Of a DNA stretch of 64,000 nt, positions 1 through 14,100 are shown piece after piece. Every line of letters starts with the position of its first letter. Position 1 is the first letter of the stretch. The translations under genes were made by a program, and so were the position numbers. The notes beneath the pieces were generated by a model. That model worked only from the letters and a program-made list of their open reading frames with translations, searched no databases and had not been told where the DNA came from. The stretch comes from Mytilus californianus (lineage: Eukaryota; Mollusca; Bivalvia; Mytilida; Mytilidae): assembly GCF_021869535.1 (NCBI RefSeq), contig NW_026262712.1:113767640-113831639 (forward strand), given 5' to 3'.

Positions 1-1540
1 CTTACCCCGTTTGGTAAAATAACAATTATAAAGTCACTAATTATATCAAAATTAAATCATCTGTTCCTGTCCATCCCAGGTCCAGATGATAATATGATAC
101 GTCAACTTAATAGTAAAATTTATTCATTCATTTGGGATGATGAGCCTGACAAGATAAAGCGGGATCTTCTATGCCAAGAATACTTTAGAGGGGGCCTAAA
201 AATGATTAATTTGAGACATTTTATACAAGGGTTAAAACTTACTTGGGTTAGAAGATTATTTAAGTCAAAATCCAAATGGATCCAATTATTTACCTCCACC
301 CAAACTCAGACATCCATTTCATTTTGAGGAAGTCATTTCGACATCTATATGGCATAACGAACATATTAAAATTGATAACGTCAGCGTTTACTAAAAAAAT
401 TGGTCACATCATGGGGTATGGACTGTAAATGACCTGTTAGATGAACATGGAAATATATTAACATATGAAAATTTTGAAATTATGTATAATTTCAAACCCA
501 TGTTTCTACAGTTTTATGGGTTATATTAGCACTAAAAAAATGGCTACAAGCCATTGGAATTAACACCGAAAGAGAGAAAAAACATCAGGCTATTATACCT
601 TTTAACATTAATATTTTCTTTAAGTCCGAAAAGGGCTCAAAGGACATGTATACTATTTTAAATCAAGGAACTTTACCGATAGATTTTGTAGCAGAAAAAA
701 AATGGAAAGGTATTCTTAATAAAGTTATAGAAAATTGGAAAAAAATACACTTGTGTGTTACCAAGGTTTCAAAAAACACAAGGTTATGTTGGTTTCAATA
801 TAGAATTATTCATTATATCTTAGGGACTAATGCTCTACTCTTTAAAATGAAACTTGTTAACTGTAATTTGTGTACATTTTGCAAGGAAGAGCCTGAAACT
901 ATAGAACATTTACTTTGGGGTTGTCATATTGTAGCCGACATTTGGCACAATCTAAATTCTTGGATTTTCGATATAGTTCATATAGAAATTCCACTAAATT
1001 TGAATATTGTCATTTTTGGCCTCTATGAAAATTATAAATTGAATTTTATTAAAAATAAAGTTATCTCACTGACAAAGTATTTCATTTACAGATGTAAGAT
1101 GCAAGATATAAAACCTCATATTAAAGGTCTTCAAAATTACATAAAAGAAAACTTGATTTTAGAGAAACATATTTCTTCAAAATATTTAAGTATGGAAGAA
1201 CACAACTTGTTCTGGAACCCCTGGGCTAAGATCATTAATTAAATTTAAATTAGGTTAATGTATATACATATGTGTATATATATGAGTATTTGAAAGAACT
1301 CGTATACTGTTATACCATATACATGCTCATATATTTCTTGCTCTACTATTACTATTATTACTATATTAATGAAAATGTTATTACTATACTTCATCCATAG
1401 ATTTCATAGTGTTAGTCCATAGATTGCTTATCATGCTTATTTATTTCACTTGCTTGATTATTGTACCACAAGATAAATATATGTTGATACCTGTAAATTC
1501 ATGAAGAAAAAAAAGAAATTACAAAAAAAAAAGAAATAGA
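1..1540 (+). pseudogene. 3' end of an L1/Tx1-like LINE ORF2, decayed
   Basis: The frame is open from base 1 to 327 and reads the region after the reverse transcriptase core of L1-like ORF2 proteins: LTPFGKITIIKSLI, then SFIWDDE and GGLKMINL, which are typical of this family. After a stop the match resumes in another frame at 646..1242, with WFQYRIIHYILGTNALL and a Cys/His cluster (CNLCTFC ... EHLLWGCH) typical of the ORF2 C terminus. Frameshifts and stops lie between 328 and 645. The element seems to end in the A-rich stretch near 1504..1540. It starts before the window. Family assignment is by motif recognition only. Confidence 0.75.
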
Positions 1541-1544
1541 CCTA

Positions 1545-1700
1545 AAAAGAGGTGCGGTAGATACCAGAGGGATAGTTAAACTCATAAGTCGAACACGAAA
1601 CTGACAATCCCATGGCAAAATAACAAAAAACGACGATAAGACAAACAGAAGTAAACAAAACACAACATAGAAAAATAAAGACTGAGCAATACGAATCCAA
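1545..1700 (-). repeat. Interspersed repeat fragment, same family as 60315..60470
   Basis: This stretch is the reverse complement, with scattered differences, of the segment near 60315..60470 (shared words include GATACCAGAGGGA and ATGGCAAAA/ATGGCCAAAA). It carries no intact reading frame. It looks like a truncated end of a dispersed retroelement. Confidence 0.55.
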
Positions 1701-1800
1701 CCGAAAACAAATAAGATATGCTATACAATTTTGATTTATTTTTCTTTCATTATTTTTGTTCTCCTCATACATTCCTTTTTCAAAAAGAGATAACAAACAG

Positions 1801-2945
1801 GGCAATTGTTCTGATGGTTTTTGTTTTTGTTTTGCAAATGTAATTATACATCATATAAAATTGTACATTTGGCAAAGTTGATAAACGTAAAAGACACTAT
1901 TTCAGGATTGTCTTCCTACAAAAAAAATTAAACTGTATTGCCCCCATACCGCATAGAAAGCTATAAAAGACAACAAAATGAAAAAAAAATATGTAAAACA
2001 ATTTAAACGAGTAATCTAAAGACCTGATTAATGAATAAAACAGTTAACGAAAACAAATATGATATACTGCACAATACGACAACCGTTTAACTACAGGTTT
2101 CTGATGTGGGACAGGCGCATACAGATTGTGGCGGGTTTAAACATGCTTGAGGCCCCCAACACTTCCCCTGACCAGGAACTGTGGTGTAACAGCACAACAT
2201 AAGAATAACTATATGAATAAGTTAAAAATGGCTTAACTCTTTAGAACGATACAAAGTACATAAACAACTAACACAACCACAAAAGATACTAAGTACAGAT
2301 GTGAGAGTACTCGCAGTTCATGAAAGCTAGCTGAAAGCCAAAAACAGCTACTAGTAATTGAACTGGTAACTGTGATACATATAATTTCAAAGACAATGTT
2401 TTCCTTAAATTCTCTACGACATAATAATAATATATTAACATAATTTTTTTCATCTTATTATTTATAAAAGGAATGTATAACTATTCTCGAATTCATCAGT
2501 ACATGCGTATATTATCGGTAACCTTTAATCCTATATATTATAAGACAATAACTTATTTTTGTAGAGTACTGACTCACACTTATGTGACCCCTATGAAACT
2601 CAAACATATCAATCAAAAGATCGATCAGCTGCATCTATTTTTATTGATGGCACAGAACAGTGTATGTGGTATCAAGGTGACACAATGCAAGTCCAAAATC
2701 GTACATGTGTCCGTACGAAGACGAAAATAAGACATTGGAGTTTGCCTCTTATGCAAAGAGATGGTGGTCAAATTTAGGATTTAGGATCAACGGTACCAAT
2801 TTCATTGCACCAGATCGACGTTTGGACAGTAAATGTCGATCTTCAGTCTTGTATTAGGTATTTGTTATATACACACTTAACGTTTATAATGATTTTCCTT
2901 AAAGGAACGTCAATAACAAGGACTCGTGCTGAAAGTTTCATGTAA
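1801..2945. other. Left flank of the giant transposon, repeat debris
   Basis: No gene is visible. A fragment near 2090..2165 (GGGACAGGCGCATACAGATTGTGG) matches the dispersed family also seen near 19600, 34110, 58545 and 61300. The rest is AT-rich sequence with no structure I can name. Confidence 0.5.
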
Positions 2946-2947
2946 TA
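2946..2947. repeat. TA target-site duplication, left
   Basis: TA directly precedes the terminal CACAGG and is mirrored by TA after the right terminal CCTGTG. Because TA is palindromic it could instead be part of the inverted repeat; the two cannot be told apart from one copy. Confidence 0.6.
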
Positions 2948-3212
2948 CACAGGTAAAATAGCTACGGACGTAATACGTCCGTAAAAAATCCGTAATACGT
3001 CCGTATTATACGGAAGATCTACGGACGAATAGTACCACGGACGTAAAACGTCCGTTGCTTCTAATCCGTAATACGTCCGTGTCGACCCGTAAAACATCCT
3101 CTATACGGACGTAATACGGATTTTATATTGCTACGTCCGTAATACGGATTTTTAGTACCACGTCCGTAATACGGATTTTTTGTACCACGGACGTATAACG
3201 TCTTTTATTATT
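2948..3212 (+). repeat. Left TIR and subterminal repeat array of the giant transposon
   Basis: The 25-bp TIR is followed by about 240 bp in which ACGTCCGT occurs six times and ACGGACGT four times. They are often paired as a near-palindrome such as ACGGACGTAATACGTCCGT or as ACGTCCGTAATACGGA. Such subterminal arrays are where the accessory protein binds in En/Spm-type elements. The units contain CpG, so methylation could modulate binding. An open frame across this array is a by-product of the repeats, not a gene. Confidence 0.85.
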
Positions 3213-5006
3213 ATGCATTGCTTGTACTCATATTATGCTGAAGATGCAATAATTTTTATTTTTTTCATAATTCAGCCTATATAAAAAATGAATATGTGTT
3301 TTTTTTTTAAGTAATAGTTTGTTTAAGTTATCCATGTGTTGTTTTATCTTTACTTCATCTCATTGGTACATTCATACCAAACACATACCATGAATATATC
3401 TGCTTTTAGGGGATTTTACAACATACTAAAATATATCAAAGCATACATGTTGATAGCCCTTTTTTTATATCAAAAGTCAACACCACAATATCTCAATTTT
3501 CTGTGTATCTCAAAATTGCATTTCCATTCTTGCCAGTGGCAATTCTAATAAAAACCTGACTGTCCTCAAACCCTAAAAAAAATTAATTCAATCTTTTAGT
3601 TGGTAACAGAAATACTTGCATAAAGTATAAATAGTTGACTAATTAGTTATATATATATAAAATGAAGTTGAATGTTCCTTTGTACAGATAATTATCCAGA
3701 AAGTGTATGTTTTTTATGACTTAAAATTACATGCATGGTAACTTAAAGGAAAAGAAAGTCTGAAATCTTAAAATATATATAATTTAATTTCTTTAAAAAT
3801 TATAAACATGATTAATACAAATGATATAGAAATGTATAAATTAATGACTGTAACAGTAATATGAATTATAAATAAATGACGAATAATTAAATAGATGAAA
3901 CAGTTTATAATAAGTCCATAATCTCCGTGCAGATCGACTGTAATCCTTTAATTTCCTGGAATAAAAAAAGAAAACTTGAGTATTTAGAATAAATGAAAGC
4001 TTTAGAAACAGTGATGGTCAACAGGAAATCAAATTTTAAGAAACATTTTGCTCATGATTACTAACTGAACAGTTTTTTTAAGTTTCTATACACATTCATC
4101 CGCTAGTTTTCTCTTTATTGCTTTGGTTGAAAGTTTAATGGGTTTGCTTCAAATTGCTTGTTCAATTCTTATACAAAAGGGGATATTATATCCCAATTTT
4201 TATCATCATGACTTTTTTGTTGTTGTATGATGATTTAACAGTCATGCTTTTCTCTGACGATTTATTGGAAGTATTCACTCTGTTGAATGTGGATGGATTG
4301 ATACTCTAGTCTGAGAAAACAAAGTTTTTCAAAATCTTTTCATTCCATTTATTCCTTTTGTTAAGCTAAAATCATTATGTATTAATAATATTTTTTTCTC
4401 AAAAATTCTTCAACATTCCTGTTACCATATATATCACTTATAATCTTTTTTATCCAGTAAGAACCTGAGTTTTCAATTGACAAAGGGAAACAACATGTGT
4501 GAAAAGTGTGTAACTGAGATTCAAATTGGTCATGTTAATTGGTATTTGTGGTTGACCGACTATTTATGAGTCTATACTTTTTTGGTTGTAGTTGGTTGCT
4601 GGTTGCAATATCTGTTTATCATTGACAGTTTTTTCATAACTAGACCATTGATGTATTCATTTAAATTTTCAAGTTTTTACATGTCCTAGCCTTTTATAGC
4701 ATTTTATAGCTTACTATACATTATGAGTTGTGCTCATTGTTGAAGGTTGTAAAGGGACCTTTTATTGCTAAAATCTACTTCACATGGACACTCTTTGTTT
4801 AAGATAATTGTCCCATACCCAATCAAATCACAACTCCTTATTAATCTAAAATTTAAGATTTCATGAGGTAACTTGATGCTTTAGCATGTTTATAGCGATA
4901 TAGCAGTTGAAAGGGGTCTTTAAATGTGCATTTTAACACAACAATTTAGGTATGAATAACATAGTTACTGTACGTACATATACTCCTTCATATTTTGTTT
5001 AATAAC
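3213..5006. other. Non-coding interval between left end and accessory gene
   Basis: AT-rich sequence with no convincing coding or repeat structure. It would hold the 3' UTR of the minus-strand gene that ends at 5007, and possibly a further exon if the strong donor-like GGGTAAGA just before the stop codon is used. Confidence 0.5.
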
Positions 5007-5192
5007 TTAGCTATTCTTACCCAAAACTTCCAATCTCTTAATAATTCGACGAGAATCAATTCCTGCCAATTTCTCCCACTTCTCGTCATTAGCCCCCTTG
5101 GTGGTTTCCATGAAGTAGTTCTTAAATTTATCCCAGAAATCTGGAATTGACTGCTTTGTTGCAAAGAGTCCCCTCTTATGCAGGAATGATCT
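5007..5192 (-). CDS. Accessory gene exon 7 (C terminus)
   Basis: The acceptor TATATTCAG precedes RSFLHKRGLF. The exon encodes residues 181-241, including IPDFWDKFKNYF and WEKLAGIDSRR, and ends LGKNS then TAA. It enters in phase 0, in agreement with the exon at 6371..6511. Confidence 0.75.
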   Translation of the reverse strand, partial: RSFLHKRGLFATKQSIPDFWDKFKNYFMETTKGANDEKWEKLAGIDSRRIIKRLEVLGKNS

Positions 5193-8100
5193 CTGAATAT
5201 AAAGTTTTATTATATTAAATATTTTTTAAAATCAGTCATATAATCTAAATCACAGCTTTTCCAAATAACAATGATTTAATGTATTTTACAAAATACATTT
5301 TCAAACCAGTCACCACATTACAGAATTGATTAATGTCATTTGTCATTTTTTTTTCACATTGAAAATAATTAAGCAAAATTTCATTTATTCTGAATGTTTA
5401 AACTTAAAAACACAGCCATGACACATGAGTTCAGCACAACTTTCAAAGTATGATGTGTATCAAGAATAAGGTAGATTGTTATACCTAAAGAAAGTGTTTA
5501 AAAACGCATTAAACGATTAGATATAATATATTTATTTCATTAATTTAATCAATATGGAATTCAAATCAAATTAGGTTAACCTTTCAGGTCTTACTGAGAT
5601 TAAGTACATTGACCAAGCTAGCTTTTTGTCACAATCTTTTTTATAGATGTTAGAAGAATTATAAATTCTAAGAGAAAACTTAATGTGTTTATAGGAGTAA
5701 AATTTGAGAAAAAATTCTGAATAACGGTCATTTTTATGAAATTTTGTCCAATTTTCAGCATAAATCAATGGATCAGAACCAAATGTAAACTTGATCTGTA
5801 ACTCATCTAAGAAGACTGGTACACATACTAAAAATCAGATCAATATGTGAAGTTGTTTAGAAAAAAATTATAAGTTCCACAAAAAATGTTAAATCGTTCA
5901 AAGTATAAAACCAGTTGTTTCAATGAAAATTAGCAGATCATAACCAAACATAAACTCAATCTGTAACTCATCATAATAGACTCACATACATAACATCAGC
6001 TCAATATGTAAAAGTGTTAAGAAAAAAAAGTCTGTATAACTACTACTTTCATGAAATTTTTAGTCCAAACGAAGCCTGTAATTTCAACAAATATCAATGG
6101 AGCAGAACCAAACATAATTTCAACCTGTTATTAACTCATCATGGTAGACTCACATACTCAACATCAGCTAAATAAGTGAAAGTGTTTTAAAAAAGTCCCT
6201 ATAACTGCTATTTTTAAGAATTTATTCAAATCCAAAACCGGTAATTCAGGCTACAGCGGAGCAGAACCAAACAAAACTCAATCTGTAACTGATCATAATA
6301 AAAATCAGCTCAATATGTGAAGGATCATATTGGTGTATGTAAATTTAAAATACATTATAAATATACTTACAAGTACCAAACAGAGTTTAATTCTCTCTTG
6401 GGAATCATAACTCTCCAAAGCACTGCAGAAACTGCTTAGGATGACTTTTGCAAAATCATCTATCTGCAGGCTTTGGAGGTCATTCTTCCCCTCTGTCAAC
6501 TCTTGGAAAATCTAAAATGTACATATTTATATATAAATTAAATTGTGTAAAGAATAAAAGATATAAGACTTATTTGAATTGAAGACTTAATAATGATTTA
6601 AACAATGCACACAAATCTTTCAATTCTTCAACATTCATTTTTATCACCTTGTGTCATCCATAGCAGATATACAGTACCTGAAACTAACAGGGGTTATGAT
6701 TTCAGATTTTTATAATTTTTTTTTTTAAAAGTTGGTATATAATTTATCATTACCATGATTACAATTTACTGATATATACACAGCTACTTTTGCTAAGGTA
6801 CTTATTCTGTACCAAAAATCTGTAGTACAGGAAATCTAATTTTAATATTAAGTACTATTTTGTTACTTTTAAATTATTGTAATATTTAGGTACCTGTATT
6901 TTACAGTACTTGATTTGTACTTGAAATTGAGGTACTACAGATTTTAGGTTATACTGTTTTAGCATTTTGAAAGTTTGTCTATTTCAAATCTCTTAAAATT
7001 TTCAAACATGGAATATTGTGATCACTGTTGGTATTATTTCTGTACCAAAAATTTGTAGTATTAAAACTTGTAGTACAAATCAAGTACTGTGACATAAAGG
7101 TACCTAAATATTACAACAACTTTAAAGTAAAGAAATAGTACTAAATATTAAAAGTAAATTTCCAGTACTACAGATTTTCAGTACAGAAATAGTACCTATG
7201 CAAAAGAAGCTGTGTATATCAGCCTTATGGTTTTGCTCATTGTCAAAGGCTGACCTATATTTGTTGTCATTTTGGTCTCCTATGGAGAATTGTCTCATTA
7301 ACAACAAATTATACCACATCTTCTAATTTTTACATTAGATACATGATTTGTTTATATTACTTTCTTAATTAATGGTTTTGAACTAGCTGTAATTAAGTTA
7401 CTGCGAGTATACTATTGGAACTGTAGCTGTGTGTCATATTTTATTTTGATGGATGTGTAAATTCCCTGCCATATCTGGTCGGTGCTTTTGTGTTACATGT
7501 TTTTCTGCTTTGTATCAATCTGATAAGTTTCAGCCCTTTTTCACTTACTTTTATGTTTTGTTCATATGCTATACTGTAACATCACTGACACAAGTTAGGG
7601 TAGGGTTGATTTAAATGTTTTTTTTTAGGTCATTAGTTTTCTCAATTGAATTATTTCATATCTTTCAGGTTGTATTGAGCCTTTTATAGCCATCAATACA
7701 GTATGGGTTGTTCTCATTGTTGAAGTCTGTAAATGCAGTTGCCTTACTGCTTAATTCCAATTTATTTCAACTTTGATTGAAAAGTTGCCTCATTGACAAT
7801 GAATCCATACCACATTGCCTTATTTTTATATATAAAAAACATTGTACATTGCCCAATTACTTTGTCGATGAATTGTAACAGACTTCTTCGCAGAGGCGGA
7901 TTTAGAGGGGGCCCAGGGGGCCCAGGCCCCCCCCCCCCCTTTTTCTGGGAAAAATGTTTGATTATATAGGGAATCACTGAAGCATGACCGAAGCGGGCCC
8001 CCTCTTATGAAGATTTCTGGATCCGCCACTGCTTTGGGCATTTTGGTAATATAATTATTCTACTTTCCTTTAATAGTTATAACAGAATAATTAATTCAGT

Positions 8101-11100
8101 TTACCTTTCTACGTAGCTGATTTCTTAAATCTGCATACTTTGAACTGGCAAATGACACTACCTGTTTAACTTCATTCTGTTAAAAAAGAAATTTTAAACT
8201 ATATTAGACTGGTTTACATAAGATAAGTAAACAATGAAATTACATTGAAAAGGAGGGATATAAAATTTATTCCGGAATCAGAGTTCTGTAAGTGGCTAGC
8301 TCATGGAAAGGCTCATAATTTATTTTCCATGTGAACCTTTAGTATTTTTAAACTGCAAAAAGGAATCTGATTGGAAATGATGGCTATGATGTGAACAATT
8401 TAAATCATATGTTTACTCAACATTGTCACAGGATAACAAGAGGGCTATATATTTGTATAATATAAAAGTTACAGCACCAATTTATGATCATTCTTATATG
8501 ATATACATATATATCTATTAATCATTGAACCAGATTGGTCTGTTAGCATATTTTGCTTTGCTTTATACTTTGGTAAACCATTTTGCCTAAACTAATTTCA
8601 TATTCTACAGTGTGATCTGTTCATGCATGAGATCTAGGAATTTTCAGCAAATTGAGATTAAAAATCAAAACCATAACATAACTGTTATTTCTTCTTTTAA
8701 GGCAAGACAAAAAGAATTATTATATGACTAAAAATTTTCTGTTTTCTCATTGGCTAAAAGCATAGGAAATTCTCATTGATAAAAAGTCATATTTACCGCG
8801 CAAAAAAGTCCAAGAGGTTAATACAAGAGTTGGAACAGCGTCCCTGTATCTAAATATAAATATTCCAAGGCAGAGACAATGACGTATGTTCAGGACGTCA
8901 AGAAAATTCATGTTTTTTTCTTTTCCTTTTGGTTTTTGGTGTATATTTATCTTTTCTTCTTTTTTTGTGTGAAATTGTTGTATAGTTTTCTTTATTTAAA
9001 TATTTTAACTTAGCAACTGCATTATGATATATTTTATTTTTTTTAAACAGGAAGCAGTTTTATAAGTATCTTGAGCAAAAACTAGAAATTTGGAGAAGGA
9101 TAAAAAGTTATATAATAAGACAATTATTAACTTTTGATTGTTGATACAATGACACTTTGCTGTTGTCCTTGGTTAATATCATATATATATGGGGTTGATA
9201 AATCATAATGTATCAACCTCATCAAAAGTCAATAATTGTATAATAATGCATTCGATAAAGATTGTAAAATGTTTGAAATTGGAATTTAACATGACATATC
9301 ATATGATTGAAAAGTCTCCTGCTGAATATTATTTCATTACTTGTACACTTCATTCCATTCAATTAGATAACTGTATTGTATTTTTAGCTTGGCCTTTTGA
9401 AAAATTTGGAGATAACTGTATTGTATTTGACGCTTTGCGGACGTCCATCGGTAGTTTTACTGTTGCAAATTTAGTTTACTGGCGACGAGTAGCAGAGACA
9501 GGTAAACGGGTATTTGCGACAGTAAAACTACCGATGGACGTCCGCAAAGCGTCAAATACAATAGTTATCTGTATTCTAATGCAAATTAAACAATTCATTC
9601 AATTTAAGTCATTATTTCAGTGTAAAATTTTCATTAAACGAAAATTCTGCGAAATGATGTTATCTTTTTTTGCGCCTAAACTAGGTGACGTCATAGGTGT
9701 GCTTCCGGCATGGGTTTCACTATGTCCTGACAATGTCCTGACGATTGTCCTGACCGATATGAAAATGTTAAATACTTGTTTATTATTAAAAGGATTGATT
9801 TCAAAATTGGAACCAAGTAAGATGACAACATATCTTAAATAAAGAGTTAGAAAACTTGACCTGACCAACTTCGACATTATCCTGACAGATAATGAAAATG
9901 CTAAATACTTTTTTATTATTGAAAGGATTGACTTAAAATTTGGAACCAAGCAAGATGACAACATTTCTGAAATAAATACAAGAAAAAAATTAAAAAAAAT
10001 ATTTTTAAGAGTTAGAAAAAACTTGACCTGACCAATTTTGACTGTTGTTGACTTATGTCTATGCTTTGAATACTCTTTTGCTGCATACGCCAAATTGCTT
10101 TCAAAATAAAAAAAGAACGTTATTCATATATCTAAATAACGAACGCTTGCACATATCGTAATATGTTTAAATTATTTATAAATGTTTGTTAAAACTATTG
10201 TAGGACCACATTTAGTGCCGTTTAGAGGTTCTTGTAATATCAAAGACACAGTAATTAACATAAGCAGGTGCGTGATAACTAACCTTCCTTTTTTCAAATT
10301 TGTACTATTTTCCTGAAAGTTTAGTTATATTGTCGTCAGGACAATGTCTAAGTTGGTCAGGTCAAGTTTTCTAACTCTTACAAATATATTTTTAAAAATT
10401 TTTTCTTGTATTTATTTCAGAAATGTTGTCATCTTGCTTGGTTCAAAATTTAAAGTCAATCCTTTCAATAACAAAAAAGTATTTAGCATTTTCATATCGG
10501 TCAGGACTTTGTCAGGACATTGTCAGAACATTAGTGTAACCCTTTCAGCATCAAACGTAAACACCGGGTATTTTCTGGCTTCTTGTCCGCTTCAAAATGT
10601 AATAAAATTTGCTGAAAAGAAGATTTGTAGGTCCAAATGTGAGTTTATTTGCTTATATTATTGCAGAAATTATATGTCAATATATTCCGGAATTCAAAAT
10701 GTCGGCTTCCTTAGTTACAGACAGGGAGATAGAGAATTTTACGCTTGTCGTCATCCAATCAGAGCCATTGATACAAAATAATTGAATTAGAATGCAAATT
10801 TTACTGTCGCAAATTGAGTTCTTCTAGCGAGTATTGTAATTTAACTAAAAATTAAAAAAATTGCAAATCTTTCGCTTAAGAATTATAAGGTTTAATCAAT
10901 TTAAGGGTTATGCCATTGTGACTTTTGTGTGTAAACTGATTCTCTTTAGTACTCACAAACTTTACATAAAAGTCCTTTGATAATTCTTGTTTACAAAACA
11001 ATTTAGTAATTCAAAAAATTAACTGCCTCTTTTTTCCCCTTCAAATTACCTTTTACAATATAAGAGCACTAACCTTAAATTCTACATCAGAAGTTGGCTC

Positions 11101-14100
11101 CAGCCATGGATTAGAAGTAAATCTGTCTTTCAAGTAGCTGCAAAGTTTTTTCTACAAAATAATTAATCAATTGTTTTCAGATGATAAAAGTGAACATTGG
11201 AACTTTATTCTCTTTGCTGGCTTTATTAATCACATAATCACAAGTTTAAATTTCCATATCGAAATTGTACATAAACACGTTGAAATTATGAGATATTTCA
11301 AATCAACCTCTTTTAATAGAAGGTTACAATAAAAGTATGTTCTTATGTAAGCCAAAATTTGTTCCTGTGAAAGTAGTTCCAGTGGAACTAATGTCACGGG
11401 AAATATTTTCTGGGAGATCTTTTTTTACAGATAATTTCTGTATAATTTGTTCCATCTCTTAAAATATGGTCCACACTTTACCTGGTGAAATAAGTTCTGG
11501 ATGGTAAAAATTGTTCCTTACATAGTGAAATAAGTTCCAGGTTTGTGAGATATGTTCCTTACCTGGTGAAATAAGTTCCTGTCTGTGAAATATGTTCTAC
11601 TGGTTAAACCAGTTATTTTACATACTGAGCATTTAATTTGTCATCAGTGAGTTTAAAGTTATCATTCAAGTACATTATAAAAACATGTATTAATTATATC
11701 AATAATGTAATAAATAGAAAACTTAAACATTCAATTTGGATCCTGTGGAGTATAGCAATTGTTTAATTTATACATACATGTGTACTCCACAAAAAATACC
11801 AAAATGACACTTTATTTATGAGCCAGGAAACAGTAGAAGGAGAATAATTATTTAGAAATAAATGTGGATTGTGTCCACATGTGGACACAGATGATGCCCC
11901 TGCTTGCATATCATATAGTTATAAAGGGACATAACTGAAGAACGGTAAAAGTGACGCTACCCAAATTTGAACTTGATCTGAGTTTTGTGGTAATAAGCAT
12001 TGTGTGTAAGTCTCATAACATTTGGTTGAGGCTAAATTAAGTAGAGAACAGAAACTGAAAATTCAGCAATTTTTCTATTTGTAAACACGCATAACTCTAG
12101 AACAGTTGTGTATATGTTTTATAACATTTGGTTGAGACAAACTAAAGTTAGAGAACGGAAACAAAAAATTCAGCATATTTTATGTTTATAAAGGGAAATA
12201 ACTCAAGAATGGTAAAAGTGACGGCACCAAAATTCAAACTTGATCTGTATATTGTGGTAATAAGCATTGTGTATAAGTTTCATAACATTTGGTAGAGGCA
12301 AAGTTAAGTTCGAGAACGGAAACGAAAAATTTAGCAGTTTTTCCATTTGTAAAGGGCCAGAACTCTAGAATGGTAAAAGTGATGCCACCAACAACAACAA
12401 ATGGAAGTTTTTAACGACCTTGACTGGCTATACAGCCCTTGCACGGTCGGCCCTGGCTTGCGCCTTTTTGGGCATCAAAATTCAAACTTGATCTGTATTT
12501 AATGGTAATAAGCATTGTGTATAAGTTTCATAACATTTGGTCGAGGCAAACTAAAGTTAGAGAACGGAAACCAACTTTGGGACGTACGAACGGATGTACG
12601 TACAGACGGACAAGGGTAAAACTTAATGCCCCCTCGGCTAAGGCGGGGGCATAAAAAAGTATAGTTTAAGTTGAACATTTGTCCTAATTTGAAACAAACA
12701 AAGTGAGTGATCAATTATATTAAAAGACATGTTCAAACAATAGACACACCAGAACAAATTTTTGTTACACTTGCACTTCTTAAATGTTTTTGCTGTACAT
12801 TGTCTTCTGCAATTTAATTTTTCCAAATAAATGATTTAAAGAAAACATTATCTTACACTCCAATTATAATTCATCGAAAGAAATTTGTAATACTTGATTG
12901 TTGATAATACTTTGTATATATTACCTTAAATGTACAGGAATCAATACTAAATGCAGCTTTCTTTTCTGCATTTAGTAATTTCTTCTGCATTTCTGTCATA
13001 TTCTCTTCCATCTTGCCCATCCTATTCTGCAGACTCTTCAACTCAGCCACTAAGGAAGATATAGATTGTTATTTATTATAAATTTTGCGCTTGGTTATAA
13101 TATGTATATTTCATCTCAATTCCACTCCTGAGAAAAATCTGCACATTGCAAGCAATATTAAGTTATTAAAAGATCATTTGGTTTACTTAAATTTGTGATG
13201 TAAATAAAAAAAAACTATCTATTTAAATATATATGCAGGTTATTAATCAGTAAAGTGTTAAGTATTTATATGCTTCTCTCTTGAAAACATCTTTCTAATT
13301 ATTCAAATAATATTTTAAAAAACCTGAACTGAAAATGTCTTACCTTTATTTTTTTTTTAAATTTTTTTAAACTGAATCACTAATTAAAAGTTTTACTAGT
13401 AATAGTATGTATTTATCATGACAAAATTTCTCAATTAACAACTATTTATTTTATGAACTGCCAATATAAATGCTTACATATCTGCCTTCCAATGTTGTCA
13501 TCTAGTGATGCAGAACTTTGGACCTCCTCCGGAAATAAGTCCTGAGACTGAGAGGGCAAATCATCCTGTCTCTCTTCTTGAGAGTCCTGACAAAAAAAAA
13601 ACACCATTCATTTGTTGACACTTATAACATGAATGTTATTGACTAAATAGTTTTGGTTAAATTATCATTTATACATGTACAAAATGTATCTGTACTGAAC
13701 AGAAACAGACAATTTACAATTTTTAGGGAAAGTTAACTGTTTAAATGCTGTTCTATACTCGACTAAATCATTATAAAATAGTAAATTTCCCCCCAAATTG
13801 CACTGATCAAATATTTTCATATTTTTATCTCCTCATAAATGACCTACCACAGATTAGGTAACCTGTTGAATAATTGTAGAACCCAGAGTCAAAAGTTAGT
13901 AAAATGAAAACGTTCTATTCATTACACAAGAAATCATAGTCTCGCCTTCATTAATTTACCAATCATTGATATTATGATGATAGCCCTAAATATAAAGCAA
14001 AGAACCGTTAATATGAGGTCACTGTCAAATAAAACCGGTGAGACTGACATGAACATCATAAAAAATTTCCATACATCAATATAGTTGACCTATTGCATAT

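Noticed and set aside
2843..3097. 84-codon minus-strand frame
   Set aside because: It is the subterminal repeat array read as protein, with no independent coding signal.
9189..9842. 217-codon plus-strand frame and the overlapping minus frame
   Set aside because: It runs through a hairpin MITE and into a foldback element; composition follows the repeats, not a protein family.
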